Positions 14,201 to 15,249 of a stretch of 15,249 nt of DNA are shown here, in pieces. Origin of the DNA: Chloroflexota bacterium (GTDB taxonomy: Bacteria > Chloroflexota > Anaerolineae > Anaerolineales > JACQED01). Below the pieces are notes generated by a model, which had not been told where the DNA came from, did no database searches, and was given only the letters and a program-made list of their open reading frames with translations. Position numbers and translations under genes: made by a program. How positions within the stretch are numbered: position 1 is the stretch's first letter; each line of letters starts with the position of its first letter. Where the stretch lies: assembly GCA_016200785.1 (NCBI GenBank), contig JACQED010000556.1, positions 1 through 15,249 on the forward strand, in the 5' to 3' direction.

Positions 14201-15249
14201 TCGCCCATCAACTCAAAATCGGCGCGCTCGAGATGGGCCGAAAGACAATTATTCGCCCGGAGGAAGTGCGCCTGCTCACTTCCATTGCTGACATCGCCGC
14301 CAACGCCATCCACCGCGCAGCCCTGCACGAGCAGACCGAGCGGCAGTTGCAGCGCCTCACGGCCCTACGGGCGATTGACGCGGCCATCAGCGCCAGCCTG
14401 GACCTGCGCATCACCCTGAATGTTCTCCTGGATCAGTTGATGTCACAATTGAACGTGGATGCTGCAGCGGTGCTGCTACTCAATCCCACGCCCCAGAGGC
14501 TTGCCTTTGCCGCCGGGCGCGGGTTCAAGACCAAAGGCCCCGAGCTCTCGGAACTCAGATTGGGAGAGGGTTATGCCGGCCGGGCGGCCCTGGAGCGCAA
14601 GACCGTGAGTGTCCGCAGTCTACCGGAGGCGCCCGGCTTCACGCGCGCGAAACTCTTCGCCGGCGAAAACGTTGTCGCCTACTTTGCCGTCCCGTTGATC
14701 TCCAAGGGCGTAGTGAGCGGCGTCCTCGAAGTTTTCCATCGCTCGCCGATGACGCCCCATCCGGACTGGCTGGATTTTCTCGAAACGCTGGCCGGCCAGG
14801 CCGCCATCGCCGTGGAAAACGCCAGCCTGTTCACCAGTTTGCAGAAGTCGAACGTCGAACTGGCACTGGCCTACGACGCCACCATCGCCGGCTGGTCGCA
14901 CGCACTCGACATGCGCGACAGGGAGACCGAGGGCCACACCCTGCGCGTCACCGAGGTGGCCGAGCGGCTGGCGAAAGCAATGGGTATCGGCGGTGCCGAA
15001 CTCGCCCACTTCCGCCGGGGCGCGCCCTTGCACGACATCGGCAAGATGGGCGTGCCGGATAGCATTCTGCTCAAGCCGGGGCCGCTGACGGAGGACGAAT
15101 GGAAAGTGATGCGCCTGCACCCGCAATTGGCTTACGACATGCTCGCCCCCATCGCCCATCTGCGCTCGGCGCTCGACATCCCGTATTGCCATCATGAGAA
15201 ATGGGACGGCACGGGCTACCCGCGCGGCCTGAAAGGCGAGGAGATTCCG
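11287..15249 (+). CDS. Membrane PAS/GAF sensor with HD-GYP domain, probable c-di-GMP phosphodiesterase (3' end outside window)
   Basis: An uninterrupted frame of 1321 codons runs off the right edge. After a basic, proline-rich start, about eight hydrophobic spans lie within 29-292, including a PMAPSTALAFLLLG segment common in membrane sensor modules. PAS domains follow at about 318-430, 440-552 and 743-855, each ending in an ITERK/VSERK-type coil. GAF domains lie at about 560-730, 860-1015 and 1020-1180. The HD-GYP domain starts near 1195: EGHTLRV with His1217, HDIGK (1249-1253) and HHEKWDGTGYP (1302-1312). Such domains hydrolyse cyclic-di-GMP to pGpG or GMP, and the metal ligands seen so far are intact. 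There is no histidine kinase domain before it. The signal sensed is unknown; GAF and PAS domains often bind small molecules, haem or flavin. GTG 11287 was chosen for the G-run 8 nt upstream and for keeping the full first membrane span. Gene end not visible. Confidence 0.9.
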   Translation, partial: MTSRKPNRKAKPAAPAPPAADSFRLPQLCAVIAAGIALLALAGWQMNARFLAGQWDSYIPMAPSTALAFLLLGGALFSCARWPGQRVSRNFALTALSLAALLGLLVLGQLITGIDLGLEQALSRTNELLGRAPLGRMSPLTAISFLLESAALFILLIGQGWPHAPTAAVLHAIVATAINLVVLLGYAYGAPLLYGGPIVPTAFPTAVAFAVVGIGLIGMTARDAPALRAWSRASLRGRLLRAFLPPLLLLLLIEGWLEARLEPLLQINLALWHSLRTLVVGALIVAVTGWIGRRTADAIEQAQAALRRSEALLKETQEITKVGGWEYDVESGRTIWTDEVYRIYGLPKDEYDPSDIPQDIQFYAPHDQARIAEAFRRAAETGEPYDLELEFRNARGVDLWVRTVGHTERREGKVGRVFGNIMDITERKRAEEALRESEERFRRALENIPDVVVIYDRDLRIQYINDATRRITGRPTSDFIGRREEEIWPPEVYEVYLPTLQEAFRTRTIRSLETNLLLPDGASRALRITCVPLIDEKGEIREVLGITHDYTERVQAEERIHKLNRIYSVLSDINQAIVRVREPQALFERACRIAVEKGNFRMAWIGLVNEATRKVEVAVHAGVSDGYLEKLDIVLSDEPRGRGPTATALRSGQHVIVNNIEQDPRMAPWRDDALRLGYRASAAFPLQFNGKTRGTFNLYATEPNFFDTDELKLLDELALDLSFAMEFAEKEEERKQAEEALAASEEELRAVFASMIDVVLVLDREGVYRKIAPTNPDNLYKPPDQLLGKSLADVFPEEQARFFLNTLRRVLDTGQTDQIEYELASDDRVLWFEASIAPMTADSTLWVARDVSERKQRERELEAIAAISAALRAAETRAQMLPIILDKLLDILSADATALVMRDPATGEPVIELGRGDWSAATGVRLPPGQLVSGRVIQTGQPYLNNEVRTELDLVRPDLMANVRAMASVPLIAHQLKIGALEMGRKTIIRPEEVRLLTSIADIAANAIHRAALHEQTERQLQRLTALRAIDAAISASLDLRITLNVLLDQLMSQLNVDAAAVLLLNPTPQRLAFAAGRGFKTKGPELSELRLGEGYAGRAALERKTVSVRSLPEAPGFTRAKLFAGENVVAYFAVPLISKGVVSGVLEVFHRSPMTPHPDWLDFLETLAGQAAIAVENASLFTSLQKSNVELALAYDATIAGWSHALDMRDRETEGHTLRVTEVAERLAKAMGIGGAELAHFRRGAPLHDIGKMGVPDSILLKPGPLTEDEWKVMRLHPQLAYDMLAPIAHLRSALDIPYCHHEKWDGTGYPRGLKGEEIP

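Noticed and set aside
11287..15249. Sensor histidine kinase
   Set aside because: PAS and GAF domains suggested it, but no H-box or ATPase domain is present before the HD-GYP motifs HDIGK and HHExxDGxGYP.

Overview
The window looks like a chromosomal segment of a GC-rich bacterium. It is most plausibly a Chloroflexota member of the Anaerolineae type, and this assignment is an inference. The supporting signs are high-GC coding sequence, the run asp23-fakA-degV-degV-recG-coaD, a RecG with a long proline-rich N-terminal extension, frequent absence of Shine-Dalgarno sites with promoters placed almost on top of start codons, and short-period (7-8 nt) palindromic repeats. No rRNA, tRNA, CRISPR array or transposase gene was seen.

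Layout. 1-270: the tail of a probable antitoxin gene overlapping a MazF/PemK toxin gene that has lost its middle. 317-344: a terminator. 476-1141: rpe, behind a promoter that puts the transcript start at the ATG. 1254-2809: a coupled two-gene cassette (four-helix membrane protein of unknown function plus PfkB sugar kinase) with lower GC than its neighbours. 2877-2896: a hairpin between convergent genes. 2928-3116 (minus): rpmB. 3263-7003: an apparent operon of Asp23-family protein, FakA fatty-acid kinase and two tandem DegV/FakB-type fatty-acid-binding proteins. 7075-10244: recG (with its own near-leaderless promoter) overlapping coaD. 10422-10892: a DivIVA/SepIVA-like coiled-coil protein with a strong terminator. 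10944-11286: a spacer holding a weak small ORF and a diverged copy of the coaD 3' end. 11287 to the window end: an open reading frame of at least 1321 codons for a membrane sensor with three PAS, three GAF and an HD-GYP domain, probably a cyclic-di-GMP phosphodiesterase.

How the genes fit together. rpe, divergent rpmB, asp23, fakA and recG follow the same order as in Bacillus subtilis (rpe-thiN-spoVM-rpmB-yloU-yloV-sdaAB-sdaAA-recG), so this is an old conserved neighbourhood. Here the serine dehydratase genes are replaced by two degV genes, which places a kinase (FakA) next to two possible fatty-acid carriers. The usual rsmD between recG and coaD is missing, and the membrane protein/PfkB pair sits in the rpe-rpmB gap like an insertion.

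The most notable observations are: a 56-nt palindrome of eight heptamers inside the recG reading frame; the duplicated coaD tail, whose differences are almost all synonymous; the internally deleted toxin gene; divergence of the ligand-binding residues in the first DegV; and the membrane/PfkB cassette. I did not find a complete, clearly new multi-gene system. The membrane/PfkB cassette and the FakA-DegV-DegV operon are the best candidates for unrecognised biology.
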